Shown here one piece after another: positions 8,210-17,956 of a DNA stretch of 64,000 nt. The stretch's first letter is position 1, and every line of letters begins with the position of its first letter. Position numbers and translations under genes: made by a program. Source of the DNA: JAKFWI01 sp031398975 (GTDB taxonomy: Bacteria; Pseudomonadota; Alphaproteobacteria; Caulobacterales; Aquidulcibacteraceae); assembly GCA_031398975.1 (NCBI GenBank), contig JANNOI010000019.1, forward strand, positions 1-64,000. The letters run 5' to 3'. Under the pieces are notes generated by a model. The model had not been told where the DNA came from. It saw only the letters and a list, made by a program, of their open reading frames with translations, and ran no database searches.

Positions 8210-9391
8210 ACCGGCTTGGCGGCGGGCCGAACGCCAGGCCAGCGCCGCCGCCGCCAGGGCCAGCGCGGCGCTGCACCAGAAGGGCGCCGCCGGCCCCAGC
8301 GCGTCGAACACCGGTCCTGCGAGCGCCGGGCCCACGACGCGCCCCAGACTCGAGGCCGATTGCTGCACGCCCAATACCGCCCCGCGCTCCTGCGCTTCGG
8401 CTTGGGCCGCCACGATCGATTGCAGCGCGGGGGTGACGACGCCCGACGCCAGCGCCAGCACCGCGGTGGCGGCCACCGCGCCCAACGGCGTCGAGGCCAG
8501 CGCCATGCCTACGAAGCCTACGGCGAACAGAAGCAGGCCCACGAGCAGCAGCCGGGCCTCCCCGAAACGGGCGGTGAGCCGGCCCGTGCCCGCCCCCTGA
8601 ACCAGAGCCGCCACCACGCCCAACGCCCCGAACACCAGCCCCGTCTCCACCGGCCCCCAGCCGAGGCGCCGCTCGGACCAGAGCCCATAGGTGGATTCCA
8701 TCACCGCCTGCGCCGCCGTCGCCAGCAGGGTGACGGCGACGAGCTGCACCAGAAGCGGCCGCCGCCAGAGCGCGCCAGCGCGCGCGGGCTGTTCGGCCTT
8801 GCCCGCGTCTCGGGTTTTGCGGGTTTCTGGAAGAAGGACGAGCGCGGCGAGCGCGGCCGCTCCCGCCAGCGCGGCGGCGGCGTGGCACACGCGCGAGAAA
8901 TCGCTCTGACTCGGATCATTGCCCGCCAGCAGCCCGCCTATGGCCGGCCCGAGGATGAAGCCCAATCCCAGACCCGCCCCCACGATGCCCATCGTGCGGG
9001 CGCGCGTTTCGGCGCTGGAGAGATCGGCGGCGGCGGCGAAGGCGGCCGCGATATTGCCCGCCGCCAGCCCCGCGCAGAAGCGCACCACGCCAAGCTCGCC
9101 CACCGTGTCGGCCTGGGCGAGCCAGAGGTAGGAAAAGCCGGTGGCGACCAGGGTGAACACCAGCACCGGGCGGCGCCCGACGCGGTCCGAGATCCGCCCC
9201 CATACCGGCGCCGCGATCAGCTGGCCCAGCGAATAGGCGCCGATGGCGAAGGTGGTTTCCGTTGCGCTGGCGCTGAGGTGCAGGGCGAAGAACGGCACGA
9301 TCGGGATCACGATCCCAAACCCCGTCATCGATACGAACACCACAAGAAAGAGCGCCAGCAGCGCCCCGCGCGGAGGGTGGGTTTCAGCCAT
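8189..9391 (-). CDS. MFS transporter, TetA-like drug/proton antiporter type
   Basis: A 400-residue protein with about twelve hydrophobic segments. The signature between helices 2 and 3 is GRISDRVGRRPVLVFTL, and motif C of the drug/H+ antiporter group is LGLGFILGPAIGGLLAG. The second half repeats the pattern. The ATG at 9389-9391 opens MAETHPPRGALL directly before the first helix; a longer frame upstream lacks support. Substrate unknown; tetracycline-type or other efflux is the usual role of this subgroup. It is convergent with the acyl-CoA synthetase and lies downstream (80 bases) of the lipoprotein gene on the same strand. Confidence 0.85.
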   Translation of the reverse strand: MAETHPPRGALLALFLVVFVSMTGFGIVIPIVPFFALHLSASATETTFAIGAYSLGQLIAAPVWGRISDRVGRRPVLVFTLVATGFSYLWLAQADTVGELGVVRFCAGLAAGNIAAAFAAAADLSSAETRARTMGIVGAGLGLGFILGPAIGGLLAGNDPSQSDFSRVCHAAAALAGAAALAALVLLPETRKTRDAGKAEQPARAGALWRRPLLVQLVAVTLLATAAQAVMESTYGLWSERRLGWGPVETGLVFGALGVVAALVQGAGTGRLTARFGEARLLLVGLLLFAVGFVGMALASTPLGAVAATAVLALASGVVTPALQSIVAAQAEAQERGAVLGVQQSASSLGRVVGPALAGPVFDALGPAAPFWCSAALALAAAALAWRSARRQAGLEAEAA

Positions 9392-9471
9392 GGTCCAGCG
9401 GTATAGCGATACGGGTTGCAGCCACCCTGCGACCTGTTCGCCGCCGGGCCTCAAGAGCTAAGCCGCGCCCC

Positions 9472-10524
9472 TCAACCCGAGCCGATCGGGGCGGGCGCTT
9501 CCGGGCGAAGATACTCCCGCAGCGCCGGCCACGGAATGGTGACGTCGCGGGGGCCCAACAGCGGGCTGACGACGGAGCCGGGCGGGAAAAGCAGCGTCAG
9601 GCCCTGCTCGCGCACCAGCCAATGGGCGGGGTCGGTCGCGGCGGTGCGCAGGTCAGCCTCGGGGACGGGCGTTTCCTCGCCTTCTTCGGCCAGGGCCGCG
9701 GCGAGCGCGGGCGCAGCCTTGGCCGCCAGCGCATCCTCCCACCCCGAACCCGGCCTAAACACGTCCTCGGGGGCGAGTTTCAGCCCGGTGCGCATCAAAA
9801 CGGTGACGGCCTTGACGCTCTGGTTCGGCCGTGCGGCCCCGGCCGTGAAATCAAACAGATCGAACTTCACCGAGACCAGATCCGGCCCGGCATAGGCGAT
9901 GGAATAGGCGACGCTTTCCTCCGTGCGATCCTCGGGCTTGAAGCGCGGCGCCTGGGCGACGGCGGCGTTGAAGCGGGCGATGGCGGGGGTGTCGCCGTCG
10001 ATGCGGGGATAGGCGATGGTGCGCGAGGCTGCGTCCACGGCGCCGGACCGGGCCTCCGCCGCGCCGGAGGCGGTGATCTCCACCCGCTGCACCACAAAGC
10101 CGCCGAGCTTCTGCACCGCCAGCGGCGCCTTGCCCAATCTTTCCTCGAACGCGCGCCGCAGGCAGGACGAGGCGTCGGCGCTCAACGTTTTGGCCGCGCT
10201 GGGGACGCCGCACGCCAGGCGCTGGGCGTCCAGCCATTGCTTATGGTTGGCCACCAGGATCTGGGCGCCCTTGGGCGAAACCTGGCCCGCGGCCGCGCCC
10301 AGCGCTTCGCGCAGGCGGGCGTTGAGGGGCGCTATCGCCGGGTCCGCGCAAAGGCCGGGGGGCGCCTCGGGCTGGGCGGGGCCGCAGGGATCGGCGGCGT
10401 CCTCCACGATGGCGGCGGTTTCCTTCGGCGTAGGCGCCGGTGTGGCCAGAGGCTCGCCGCACGCCGCTAGAGCCAGCGTCAGAGCCAGGGCCAAGCCGTA
10501 ACCTTCTGGGAAAACGCGCCCCAA
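9472..10524 (-). CDS. Lipoprotein with LprI-like and DUF3298-like regions
   Basis: I start this gene at a TTG (10522-10524) because a perfect GGAGG lies 8 bases before it. That start gives MGRVFPEGYGLALALTLALA followed by the lipobox Cys (LAAC). The 350-residue product is thus a likely membrane-anchored lipoprotein. Residues about 40-125 contain a cysteine-bearing helical region (PCG, LCAD, WLDAQRLACG, SCLRRAFEERL) like the LprI/DUF1311 lysozyme-inhibitor fold. The remainder, with IDGDTPAIARFN, SVAYSIAYAGPDLVSVKFD and LKLAPEDVFRPGSGW, resembles DUF3298/RsiV-type domains. It is divergent from selO (75 bases apart). Domain calls are by pattern; the biological role is unknown. Confidence 0.7.
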   Translation of the reverse strand: MGRVFPEGYGLALALTLALAACGEPLATPAPTPKETAAIVEDAADPCGPAQPEAPPGLCADPAIAPLNARLREALGAAAGQVSPKGAQILVANHKQWLDAQRLACGVPSAAKTLSADASSCLRRAFEERLGKAPLAVQKLGGFVVQRVEITASGAAEARSGAVDAASRTIAYPRIDGDTPAIARFNAAVAQAPRFKPEDRTEESVAYSIAYAGPDLVSVKFDLFDFTAGAARPNQSVKAVTVLMRTGLKLAPEDVFRPGSGWEDALAAKAAPALAAALAEEGEETPVPEADLRTAATDPAHWLVREQGLTLLFPPGSVVSPLLGPRDVTIPWPALREYLRPEAPAPIGSG

Positions 10525-10599
10525 CCCTATGTCCTCCACCCCGCCGCTTTCGCAGCCAAACCGGTTTGCGCCAACTTGCCAAGCGATTACGACAACACC

Positions 10600-12024
10600 A
10601 TGCCGCTCTCCCCCGCCTATCATGCCGATCCCCGCTATCCCCGGCTTGGGGAGGATTTCGGCCAGACGGTGACCCCGGCCGCCTTCCCCCGCCACCTCTC
10701 CCGCTGGCGCAACGCGCGCGCCGCGGCGCGCATCGGGTTGGAAACCTTGAGCGATGGGGAATGGGAGGGCCATTTCGCCCGCTTCGAGCCGCTGCCCGCC
10801 AACATCCCCGCCCCCTTCGCCATGGCCTATCACGGCCACCAATTCCGCCACTACAACCCGGACCTCGGCGACGGGCGCGGCTTCCTGTTCGCCCAAGTGC
10901 GCGATCGATCCGGCCGGCTCTTGGACCTCGCGACCAAAGGCTCCGGGCGCACGCCCTATTCGCGCGGCGGGGACGGGCGGCTGACGCTGAAGGGGGGGGT
11001 GCGCGAGGTGCTGGCCGCCGCCATGCTGGAAGCCCAAGGGGTGGCCACCTCCAAGGCCTTGGCGCTGTTCGAGACGGGCGAGGCGCTCCAGCGCGCGGAC
11101 GAGCCCTCCCCCACCCGCGCAAGCGTGCTGACGCGGATGAGCTTTTCCCATATCCGCTTCGGGATGTTTGAGCGCGGCGCCTATCTCGCGCGCCCCGACA
11201 TGCTCACCGCCCTGGTCGACCACGCGGTGGAGATCTATTTCCCGGCGCTTGCGGGGTTGGAGGGCCAGGCCCGCGCGGCGGCGTTCCTGGGCGCGGTGAC
11301 GCAGGAGAGCGCGCGGCTGGCGGGGCAATGGATGGCGGCGGGCTTCGTGCACGGCGTCCTGAACACCGACAACATGACCGTAACCGGGGAAAGCTTCGAT
11401 TACGGCCCCTGGCGCTTCCTGCCGCGCAGCGAGCCCGGTTTCACCGCCGCCTATTTCGACGAGCAGGGGCTTTATTGCTTCGCCCGCCAGCCCGAGGCGG
11501 TGTCCTGGAATCTGGCCCAATTGGGCTCTGCGCTCACCCTCATCGCCGATCCGGAAGCGTTGACCGCCGCACTGGCGGGTTTTGCCGACGCCTATCGCCG
11601 CGGCCTGCGGGAGGCGATGTTCGCACGCCTGGGGCTGAAAGCGGGCGTGCTGGAGGACGATCTCCTCCTAGTGCGGGCGCTGTTTGACTGGATGACCGAG
11701 ACCGGCGCGCCATGGGCGCAATTCTTCCACGATTGGTTCGCGGGCGCAGAGAGCGCGGGGCGCGCGGCGCGCAGCCCCTCCGGCCCGCTCTACGCCGCCC
11801 CCGCCTTCTCGCCGCTGCGCGCTCTGATCGAGGCCCGCGCTCCGGACCGGCCTCAGCGCCTGGCGCACCCGGTTTTCGCGCGGGACACGCCGGTGGACCT
11901 GCTGATCGAGGACGTCGAGGCCCTGTGGGAGCCGATCGCGGCGCGCGACGATTGGGAGGCGTTCGAGGCCAAGCTGCGCGACATCGCCGCCTTGCGCGAC
12001 GCGCTCGACATCGCCCAGCCTTGA
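10600..12024 (+). CDS. selO: SelO family protein adenylyltransferase (YdiU/UPF0061)
   Basis: A 474-residue member of the SelO pseudokinase family, which transfers AMP to hydroxyl side chains of proteins. Visible hallmarks are NPDLGDGRGFLFAQV, the glycine-rich loop KGSGRTPYSRGGDGRLTLK, LEAQGVATSKALALF, and the metal-binding motif HGVLNTDNM followed by DYGPWRF. Length matches the family (about 480). A TTG eight codons upstream (10576) is in frame, but the ATG at 10600 begins the conserved MPLSPAYHADPRYP segment and is preferred. Eukaryotic relatives carry a C-terminal selenocysteine; here the tail is ordinary. Confidence 0.92.
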   Translation: MPLSPAYHADPRYPRLGEDFGQTVTPAAFPRHLSRWRNARAAARIGLETLSDGEWEGHFARFEPLPANIPAPFAMAYHGHQFRHYNPDLGDGRGFLFAQVRDRSGRLLDLATKGSGRTPYSRGGDGRLTLKGGVREVLAAAMLEAQGVATSKALALFETGEALQRADEPSPTRASVLTRMSFSHIRFGMFERGAYLARPDMLTALVDHAVEIYFPALAGLEGQARAAAFLGAVTQESARLAGQWMAAGFVHGVLNTDNMTVTGESFDYGPWRFLPRSEPGFTAAYFDEQGLYCFARQPEAVSWNLAQLGSALTLIADPEALTAALAGFADAYRRGLREAMFARLGLKAGVLEDDLLLVRALFDWMTETGAPWAQFFHDWFAGAESAGRAARSPSGPLYAAPAFSPLRALIEARAPDRPQRLAHPVFARDTPVDLLIEDVEALWEPIAARDDWEAFEAKLRDIAALRDALDIAQP

Positions 12025-12080
12025 ACGTCACGCCCGCGTCATCGGCCAAAGTTAGAGACTGCCGGAAACAGGGAGCTTTC

Positions 12081-14162
12081 ATGGCCCGCGAACCGATGCA
12101 TGTGCAGGATCTGATCGCCTCGCGCCTGTCGCGGCGGGCGCTGGTGACGGGCCTGGCTGGCCTGCCGCTCTTGGGGCTCACGACGGGCTGCGCGACCCCC
12201 GGCGCTGCTGGCGGGGCGGGCGGGCCTATCCCGTCCGGGGCGGACTTCGCCTCCGTGCCCGCCACCACCGCGGACGCTATCACCCTGCCCCCGGGCCACG
12301 AAGCCAAAGTGCTCATCTCCTGGGGCGACGCGTTGTTCGAGGGGGACGGCCCGTTCGAGCCCGCAAGCCTCACCCGGGAGGCGCAGGAGCGCCGCTTCGG
12401 CGCCAATAACGACATGCTGGCCTTGATCGCGCGCGACTACGCCTTCCCGCCCCGGACGGACGCGGCCCGCTTCGCGCTGTGCGCCAACAACGAATACATC
12501 AGCCTCGGCCTCATGTACCCCGGCAAGCCGCTGAAGTTCGACGCCGCCCAGATGGCCGCGCTCTACGCCTCGGTGGGGGTGAGCGTCGTGGCGGTGGAGC
12601 GTACGGGCGCCGATTGGCGGGTGGTGCTGGACAAGGCGCCCGGCGCGGGGGTGAACCGCCGCATCACCCCCTTCACCCCGGTGCGCTTTTCCGGGCCCGC
12701 CGCCGCCCATCCCTGGATCGCGCGCGCGGGCGAGATCGTGCGCCAGGCCGAGCCCGGGGCCGGGGCGGGCCTTGTGCCCTGCGGCACGCTGGCCAATTGC
12801 GCGGGCGGGGTCACGCCCTGGGGCACCTATTTGTCCAGCGAGGAGAATTTCAACAATTTCTTCGCCCTGAGCGACGCCGGCGCGCCCGGCGCCCGGGCTG
12901 CGCGGCAGGACCCGGCGCTGGTCCTCGATGCGGAGGCGTTCGGCTATCCCCTGTTCGACAATACGATCCCCGCCCAGGCCGTGCCCGCCCAGTTCGACAT
13001 CGCCCGCAACCCCACCGGCCCCGCCCTCTATGGCTGGGTGGTGGAGATCGATCCCAACGATCCGAGCTGGGCGCCGCGCAAGCGCACCGCGCTTGGCCGG
13101 CGCAAGGGCGAGTGCGCGACCACGGCGCTGGCGCGCGACGGCCGGGTGGTGGTGTATTCGGGGGACGATCAGGCCAACGAATTCGTCTACAAATTCGTGT
13201 CGACGGGCAAGTTCAACCCGTCCGACCGCCTCGCGAACCGCGACCTCCTGGACCAGGGCCAGCTTTATGTGGCGCGCCTGGAGGAGGACGGGACGGGCGC
13301 GTGGGTCGCGATCACCGCCGCCGCCGCCAATGCCGCCGCCATCGAGGCCGAGCATGCCGCGCGCTTCTCCGATGCGGGAGACGTGGCGGTCCGGGCCCGG
13401 ATCGCGGCGCGCCTGCTTGGGGCCACGCCCATGGACCGCCCGGAGGACGTCGAGGCCGTGCTCGACGAGACCTGGACCGGCCAGGGCGCGGTTATGATCG
13501 TGTGCACCAGGAATACCGAACTGGGCTATGGCGGGCCCGGCAATCCCCGCCGCCCCGACCCCGCTCGCCCGGGCCGCGCGCAAGCCAATGTCGCCGGCCA
13601 CATCCTGAAGCTCGAGGAGGCCCAAGGCGATTGCGCATCGCTCACCTTCACCTGGGACGTATTCGCCCTCGGCGGCGATCCCGCGGCGACCGCCCCCGTG
13701 GCGAGCCTGCGCAGCGGCGCGGCCGGCCATGTCGCGGTGACATACCGCGACGCGCCCACCACCACCGGCGCGCGCTTCGCCTGCCCGGACAATCTCTGCC
13801 TCTCGACCAAGACCAATCTGGCCTGGGTGACGACGGACGGGTCCGACGAGGTGTTCGCCGATTGCAACGACGCGGTGCTGGCCATCCCCCTGGCCGAGGG
13901 CCCGGGGCCGAAGCCGGTGAAGCGCTTCCTGGTGGGGCCGATAGGGTGCGAGCTCACGGGGCCCGTGCTCTCCCCCGACGAGCGGACGTTCTTCGCCGCC
14001 ATCCAGCATCCGGGGGAAAGCAATGTCGCGGGCGTGAACTTCATCGACGCGCGCCTGGCCGATCCCGCCGTAAAACCCTTCTCCACCTTCCCGGACGGCG
14101 GCTGGCCGCGCTCCTCGGTGATTTATGTCCGGCGGCTGGACGGCGGCGTCATCGGCGCCTGA
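12081..14162 (+). CDS. PhoX/DUF839 family secreted protein (putative phosphatase)
   Basis: A 693-residue protein with a twin-arginine-like signal (SRRALVTG followed by a hydrophobic stretch ending GLTTGCATPG, residues about 15-40). The cysteine there could also be lipidated, though the -3 residue is not ideal. The body is the DUF839 beta-propeller of PhoX-type phosphatases: LISWGDALF, ANNEYISLGLMYPG, CGTLANCAGGVTPWGTYLSS with EENFNNFF, YGWVVEIDPND, GRVVVYSGDDQANEFVYKF and DNLCLSTKTNLAWVTTDG. PhoX enzymes are calcium/iron-dependent periplasmic alkaline phosphatases. Without a phosphate regulon nearby I call only the family. The ATG follows selO by 56 bases. Confidence 0.88.
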   Translation: MAREPMHVQDLIASRLSRRALVTGLAGLPLLGLTTGCATPGAAGGAGGPIPSGADFASVPATTADAITLPPGHEAKVLISWGDALFEGDGPFEPASLTREAQERRFGANNDMLALIARDYAFPPRTDAARFALCANNEYISLGLMYPGKPLKFDAAQMAALYASVGVSVVAVERTGADWRVVLDKAPGAGVNRRITPFTPVRFSGPAAAHPWIARAGEIVRQAEPGAGAGLVPCGTLANCAGGVTPWGTYLSSEENFNNFFALSDAGAPGARAARQDPALVLDAEAFGYPLFDNTIPAQAVPAQFDIARNPTGPALYGWVVEIDPNDPSWAPRKRTALGRRKGECATTALARDGRVVVYSGDDQANEFVYKFVSTGKFNPSDRLANRDLLDQGQLYVARLEEDGTGAWVAITAAAANAAAIEAEHAARFSDAGDVAVRARIAARLLGATPMDRPEDVEAVLDETWTGQGAVMIVCTRNTELGYGGPGNPRRPDPARPGRAQANVAGHILKLEEAQGDCASLTFTWDVFALGGDPAATAPVASLRSGAAGHVAVTYRDAPTTTGARFACPDNLCLSTKTNLAWVTTDGSDEVFADCNDAVLAIPLAEGPGPKPVKRFLVGPIGCELTGPVLSPDERTFFAAIQHPGESNVAGVNFIDARLADPAVKPFSTFPDGGWPRSSVIYVRRLDGGVIGA

Positions 14163-14180
14163 GTGGCTTGGAGCTGAAGC

Positions 14181-16067
14181 TCAGGCTTCGGCGCGGCGTT
14201 TAAAGCCTTGGGTGTGGAGCGCCCGGGCGAGGGTGACGGCGGCGCGCACCTGATCGGCGTCTTTGTCCTGCTCGGCCGGGGTCAGGTTGTCCCAGGCGGT
14301 GATGTTGGGGTGGATCATCAGGCGGTTGTTGCGCTTTTCGCCGGGGCGCCAGCCGGCGAGGAGCCGCTCGGCGGTCCAGCGGTCGTGCTCGCGCCGGGCG
14401 AGCTTGGCGATCTGCTCCTCGGCGATGACGGGGGCTGCGGCTTCGGCCTCGCCGTCGCGGTCGGCGGGGATCCAGCCGGCGTCCCATAATTTCAGCACCG
14501 CATGGTCGGCCGAGGCGCGGTTGGCGTTGCGGTAGGTCTCGCCCACGTCGCTCCAGCTGCGGCGCACCGCCTCCAATTCGCGCAGCGCCACGTCCGCGCG
14601 CCGCGCTGCGCCGCGCTGGTAAAAATCATGCGCCATGGCGGCGCCCTGATCGAGCGCCCCGTCGATGATCAGCGCGCGCGTGGCCACCTGCTCATAGGCC
14701 CCGAACGCCTGGATATAGGCGTCGTCCACGTCGGGTGTGCGGTCGCCGGCCGCGAACTGGCGGGAGAACTCGCTCTCGCTCACCTCCTTCAGATAGATGG
14801 GGGAGGGCCAGAGCGCGGTTCCGTCCGCATGGGCGAGGCCCGCATTGCAGGCGCGCTGCACGCCGAGCGCCAGGGCGATATTGTCGGCGTCTGCGCCGGT
14901 GGAGACGACGATGGCGGTCGCCGCCCCGCGGGTGGCGGCAATAGCCTCGAGCGTCGCCTCGTCGATGGCGCGGCCGCGCCAGTCGAAGCTCTGAAACTCG
15001 ATATCGGCTTTCCAGACATCGTGGGCGCGGGCCTGAGGGTAGCGCGCCTCGAAGCGCTCGCGCGCGCTTTGGGCGTCCGGCGTCACCACCGTCACGCACG
15101 GATCGTCGAACCGCACGGACCAGAGCCCCATCAGCACCCGCACCGCCACGGCTTCGGCCGCATCGTCGAAGCCGAACACCACCAGATGGGGCCGGGCGTG
15201 GCGCTGGCGCTCGCCCACGGTGAGGATCGTGGGGCCCTCGTGCTGGAGCAGCAGCCGCGCGGCGATCTCGTCCAACGAAAAGGGGCGCGCCTCGACCGGG
15301 GGGGAGGCGGGGGGCGGGGCGTCGGGCGCGGCCTGCATCAGGCGTCGCATCTCGCGGGCCTCCTGCAGCAGCACCGGCGAGCGCAGCCCCACATGCACCG
15401 TCAGCGGTCGTTTGCGCGGGCGCCTCGCGGCGTAGGCCCGCACGCCCGCCTCGATCCGCAGATTGGCGGTGTCGTCCTCGACCAGGGCCACGACGTGGGC
15501 GGCGGCGGCCGCGCGCGCCGAGCGCAGCGCGTCCAGGTTCGCGGGATCGCCCTCGATCACCATCACGCCGGCCTTGCGGAGCGCCCACAGGGTCTCTTCC
15601 GGGAAGCTCCGCCCGATCACGACGACCACGTCGTCCGCCCGCACGCACGAGCGCGCCAGGCACAGCGCCGCAAGCCCCTCCCCGGCGATCACCACATGGT
15701 CCGCCGCGCCGCCGTGGAACAGCTGCGCGAGCGAACGCCCCAATTGGCCGGAGAAGGCGAAGATGAGGCCCACCAGCGGCACCGCGAGCCCCGCGAAGCG
15801 CGCCAGCTCCAGGTGCGAATTGTTGGAGACGCTCGAATAATCGCCCTGGACGGTCAGCGCGCCGATCGTGCGGTAGATGGCGTCCTGGCGGGTGACGACC
15901 TGGTCCTCTCCCCCATCCTGGAGCATCCAGCCATTATAGCCCGCCCAGAGCCAAACGCTGGCCAGCAGCGCGAGCGCGCCCCACCGCACCAGCGGCGCGC
16001 GGACATGGGCCACCATGGTGAACCAGGCCGCAATCCGCGCCCATACATTCCCGTTGCGCCCGCCCAT
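14181..16067 (-). CDS. Membrane protein with two TrkA-N-like domains and C-terminal RyR domain
   Basis: A 628-residue protein. Two hydrophobic segments at about 28-48 and 90-110 flank an extracytoplasmic loop with a pore-loop-like stretch (AIYRTIGALTVQGDY) but no TVGYG filter. Two Rossmann-like segments follow, VVIAGEGLAALCLARS near residue 125 and LVVFGFDDAAEAVAVRVL near 295, as in TrkA-N/RCK domains. The C-terminus (about 556-608) matches the RyR domain: ARREHDRWTAERLLAGW, then MIHPNITAWDNLTP. The order TM-TrkA_N-RyR occurs in uncharacterised bacterial proteins thought to be channel-like or ligand-sensing. It is convergent with the PhoX gene (18 bases between stops). Ligand and ion unknown. 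Confidence 0.8.
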   Translation of the reverse strand: MGGRNGNVWARIAAWFTMVAHVRAPLVRWGALALLASVWLWAGYNGWMLQDGGEDQVVTRQDAIYRTIGALTVQGDYSSVSNNSHLELARFAGLAVPLVGLIFAFSGQLGRSLAQLFHGGAADHVVIAGEGLAALCLARSCVRADDVVVVIGRSFPEETLWALRKAGVMVIEGDPANLDALRSARAAAAAHVVALVEDDTANLRIEAGVRAYAARRPRKRPLTVHVGLRSPVLLQEAREMRRLMQAAPDAPPPASPPVEARPFSLDEIAARLLLQHEGPTILTVGERQRHARPHLVVFGFDDAAEAVAVRVLMGLWSVRFDDPCVTVVTPDAQSARERFEARYPQARAHDVWKADIEFQSFDWRGRAIDEATLEAIAATRGAATAIVVSTGADADNIALALGVQRACNAGLAHADGTALWPSPIYLKEVSESEFSRQFAAGDRTPDVDDAYIQAFGAYEQVATRALIIDGALDQGAAMAHDFYQRGAARRADVALRELEAVRRSWSDVGETYRNANRASADHAVLKLWDAGWIPADRDGEAEAAAPVIAEEQIAKLARREHDRWTAERLLAGWRPGEKRNNRLMIHPNITAWDNLTPAEQDKDADQVRAAVTLARALHTQGFKRRAEA

Positions 16068-16129
16068 AACGCCCCTCCGCCCGCCGTGCTTTAGCTGTGC
16101 AGGGCGGGGGCGGGGCTGGCAAGAGCCCG

Positions 16130-17698
16130 CTACCAGCGCGCCTTAACCATAATCGGCATATGGCCTTTTATCGGCGGCGTCAGCGCGCGGCTGTACCCGA
16201 CGGCGCGCGGCGTGACGGGCGGATCGACCGTGCGCCGCCACGCCACCAGCGGCCCGATCGTCTTGTAGGCGCGAAAGCCCGCCGGCGCAGGGTCCCCCGC
16301 CTTGGTGAGCATGTGGCTTGCGTAGCGCGCAGGGTCGCGCGAGGCTTCCGTGAAGCCGCCTCCGATCCTCCAATCGCTCCCGTAATAGAGCGGCACGTTA
16401 TGGTGGAGGTCCCAGAACAGCGGAAAGTGGGCGCCGCCCGTCAGGTCGATCACGCCGGTCACGTCCGGCTCCAGCGCGAAGGCGCGGTAGGCGTCGCGGA
16501 AAAAGTCGTTGCCGATATAGGACGGCGTCACTTGGTATTGCTTGGGCAGTTCGCGAAACAGGCCGATGCCGGAAAGGACCAGCACCGAGCCTAGCGCCAC
16601 CGGCGCGAGCCGCGCGGCCAGAACCTCGGGGGCGATCGCGGCGCTCAACGCCTTTACCCGCGCAAACACCGCCTCCAGCGTCACGCGCAGCAATCGGCCG
16701 CGATCGGCCAGGAGGGCGGCCAGCCCCATGAGCCATAACGGCGTAAGCACGAAGATAAAGCGCAATTCCTTATGGGCCACGGCCGAAAAGGCCAGGAACA
16801 GCACGCCCCCGGTCGCCATCAGCGGCCAGCTTTTGCGCCAGGTGAGCGCAAGGCCCAAGACGCCCGGGATGAACAGCCCGCCCGACGCGATCAAAAGCAG
16901 GTAGAGATAATACCAGACGGGGTGCACGCCGAAGCTGCTCGCCACGTCGTACAACAGGTTGATCTGGAAATTGACATAGATCGAACTGAACCAGACGCCC
17001 CAGGTGTAATAATCGAGCGCGCCGCCGGCCACGGCCGCGACCGCGAAGCTGAGCGCCGCAGGCCAGGCCCGCAGGCGCCAGCGCCATAGGCCCACAAGGC
17101 CCAGCACCGCGACCGCCGGGGCCAGCTGAAACCGCAGCAGCAGCGTCAACGCCGCCAGCAGCCCCACCATCGCGATCGCCCAGCGCCCGCGCGGGACGAA
17201 CAACAGCGCCATCGCCCCCAGGAGCGGATAGGCGGCCAGCGCATCGATCGTGGCGCGCCCCGCCTGGGCGACGATCTCGTACCAGAAGCAGGTGAACACC
17301 AGGGCGATCCGTGCGGCGTTTTCGGTGAACACCGCCTGGGCGATCCGGTAGCAACTAAGGGGCAGCGCCATGCTCACCGCCGAGAGGAAGACGATGGTGG
17401 CCGTCTGGTAGACGAAGGGCTGCTCGAAGCCGAAAAAGGCGCACGCTTGCAGGACGCCGGCGATCGCGAGCGCCGGCAGCCAGGAGCGCATGCCGTAGAC
17501 GTATTCCCAAGGCACGATGCCGGCCCCGAAAACAAGCCGATGGGCCTGCTCCAAGTACTGATAGACTTCATCCGCCATCAGCACAGTATCGGTGGACATT
17601 CCGACAGCTATACGGGCCGCGAACCCGGCAGCCAGCACCAAAGGCAAAGCGCTCCATTGCAGCTCCGCCTTCGCCCGCGAATATGAATAAGTTTTCAT
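16130..17698 (-). CDS. GT22-like (Alg9/PIG-B type) mannosyltransferase, integral membrane
   Basis: A 522-residue polytopic membrane protein with about ten hydrophobic helices. The first loop carries acidic residues in MADEVYQYLEQAHRLVFG, followed by VPWEYVYGMRSWLPAL, and a later HKELRFIFVLTPLWL motif. Both are typical of GT22 glycosyltransferases that use polyprenyl-phosphate sugars. The start is the ATG at 17696-17698; an in-frame GTG at 17734 is less likely. A C-terminal periplasmic region of about 130 residues follows the last helix. The acceptor is unknown; lipid- or cell-surface glycan modification is the likely role. No other glycan genes are adjacent. Confidence 0.78.
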   Translation of the reverse strand: MKTYSYSRAKAELQWSALPLVLAAGFAARIAVGMSTDTVLMADEVYQYLEQAHRLVFGAGIVPWEYVYGMRSWLPALAIAGVLQACAFFGFEQPFVYQTATIVFLSAVSMALPLSCYRIAQAVFTENAARIALVFTCFWYEIVAQAGRATIDALAAYPLLGAMALLFVPRGRWAIAMVGLLAALTLLLRFQLAPAVAVLGLVGLWRWRLRAWPAALSFAVAAVAGGALDYYTWGVWFSSIYVNFQINLLYDVASSFGVHPVWYYLYLLLIASGGLFIPGVLGLALTWRKSWPLMATGGVLFLAFSAVAHKELRFIFVLTPLWLMGLAALLADRGRLLRVTLEAVFARVKALSAAIAPEVLAARLAPVALGSVLVLSGIGLFRELPKQYQVTPSYIGNDFFRDAYRAFALEPDVTGVIDLTGGAHFPLFWDLHHNVPLYYGSDWRIGGGFTEASRDPARYASHMLTKAGDPAPAGFRAYKTIGPLVAWRRTVDPPVTPRAVGYSRALTPPIKGHMPIMVKARW

Positions 17699-17868
17699 AC
17701 ATGCCACGCTGCGCTGCAGGTCCGTGTTTTGCACGCCTATGTCGCACGCTTACAGGTGTCAATTGACTTCGTGATGTTAACCACACGCGCAATTCAATAA
17801 GATTAAAGCTGCAGCGTAAGCATTCGCGGATCGCAATTGCGCGTATGCGATCGGCCTTCGCCATATGA

Positions 17869-17896
17869 AAGCGCCCCGACTTTCGTCGGGGCGCTT
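17869..17896 (-). terminator. Rho-independent terminator for the TBDR at 17957-20161
   Basis: A perfect 12-base-pair stem (17869-17880 with 17885-17896) closes a 4-base loop. It lies 61 bases past the receptor's stop on the minus strand, and the stem is followed on that strand by a short T-rich stretch (CTTTCATATGG). The stem is GC-rich (core GCGCCCCGAC). The gene upstream on the left starts at 17698, so the hairpin separates the two units. Confidence 0.8.
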
Positions 17897-17956
17897 CGCA
17901 TGTCTAGAAATGGCAGGTCGTCCGCGCCGCGTGCGGCCGGCCATGCGCAGTAAGAC

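Noticed and set aside
12039..14009. A 656-codon minus-strand frame opposite the PhoX-type gene
   Set aside because: Low-complexity translation without motifs, entirely inside a well-supported gene.
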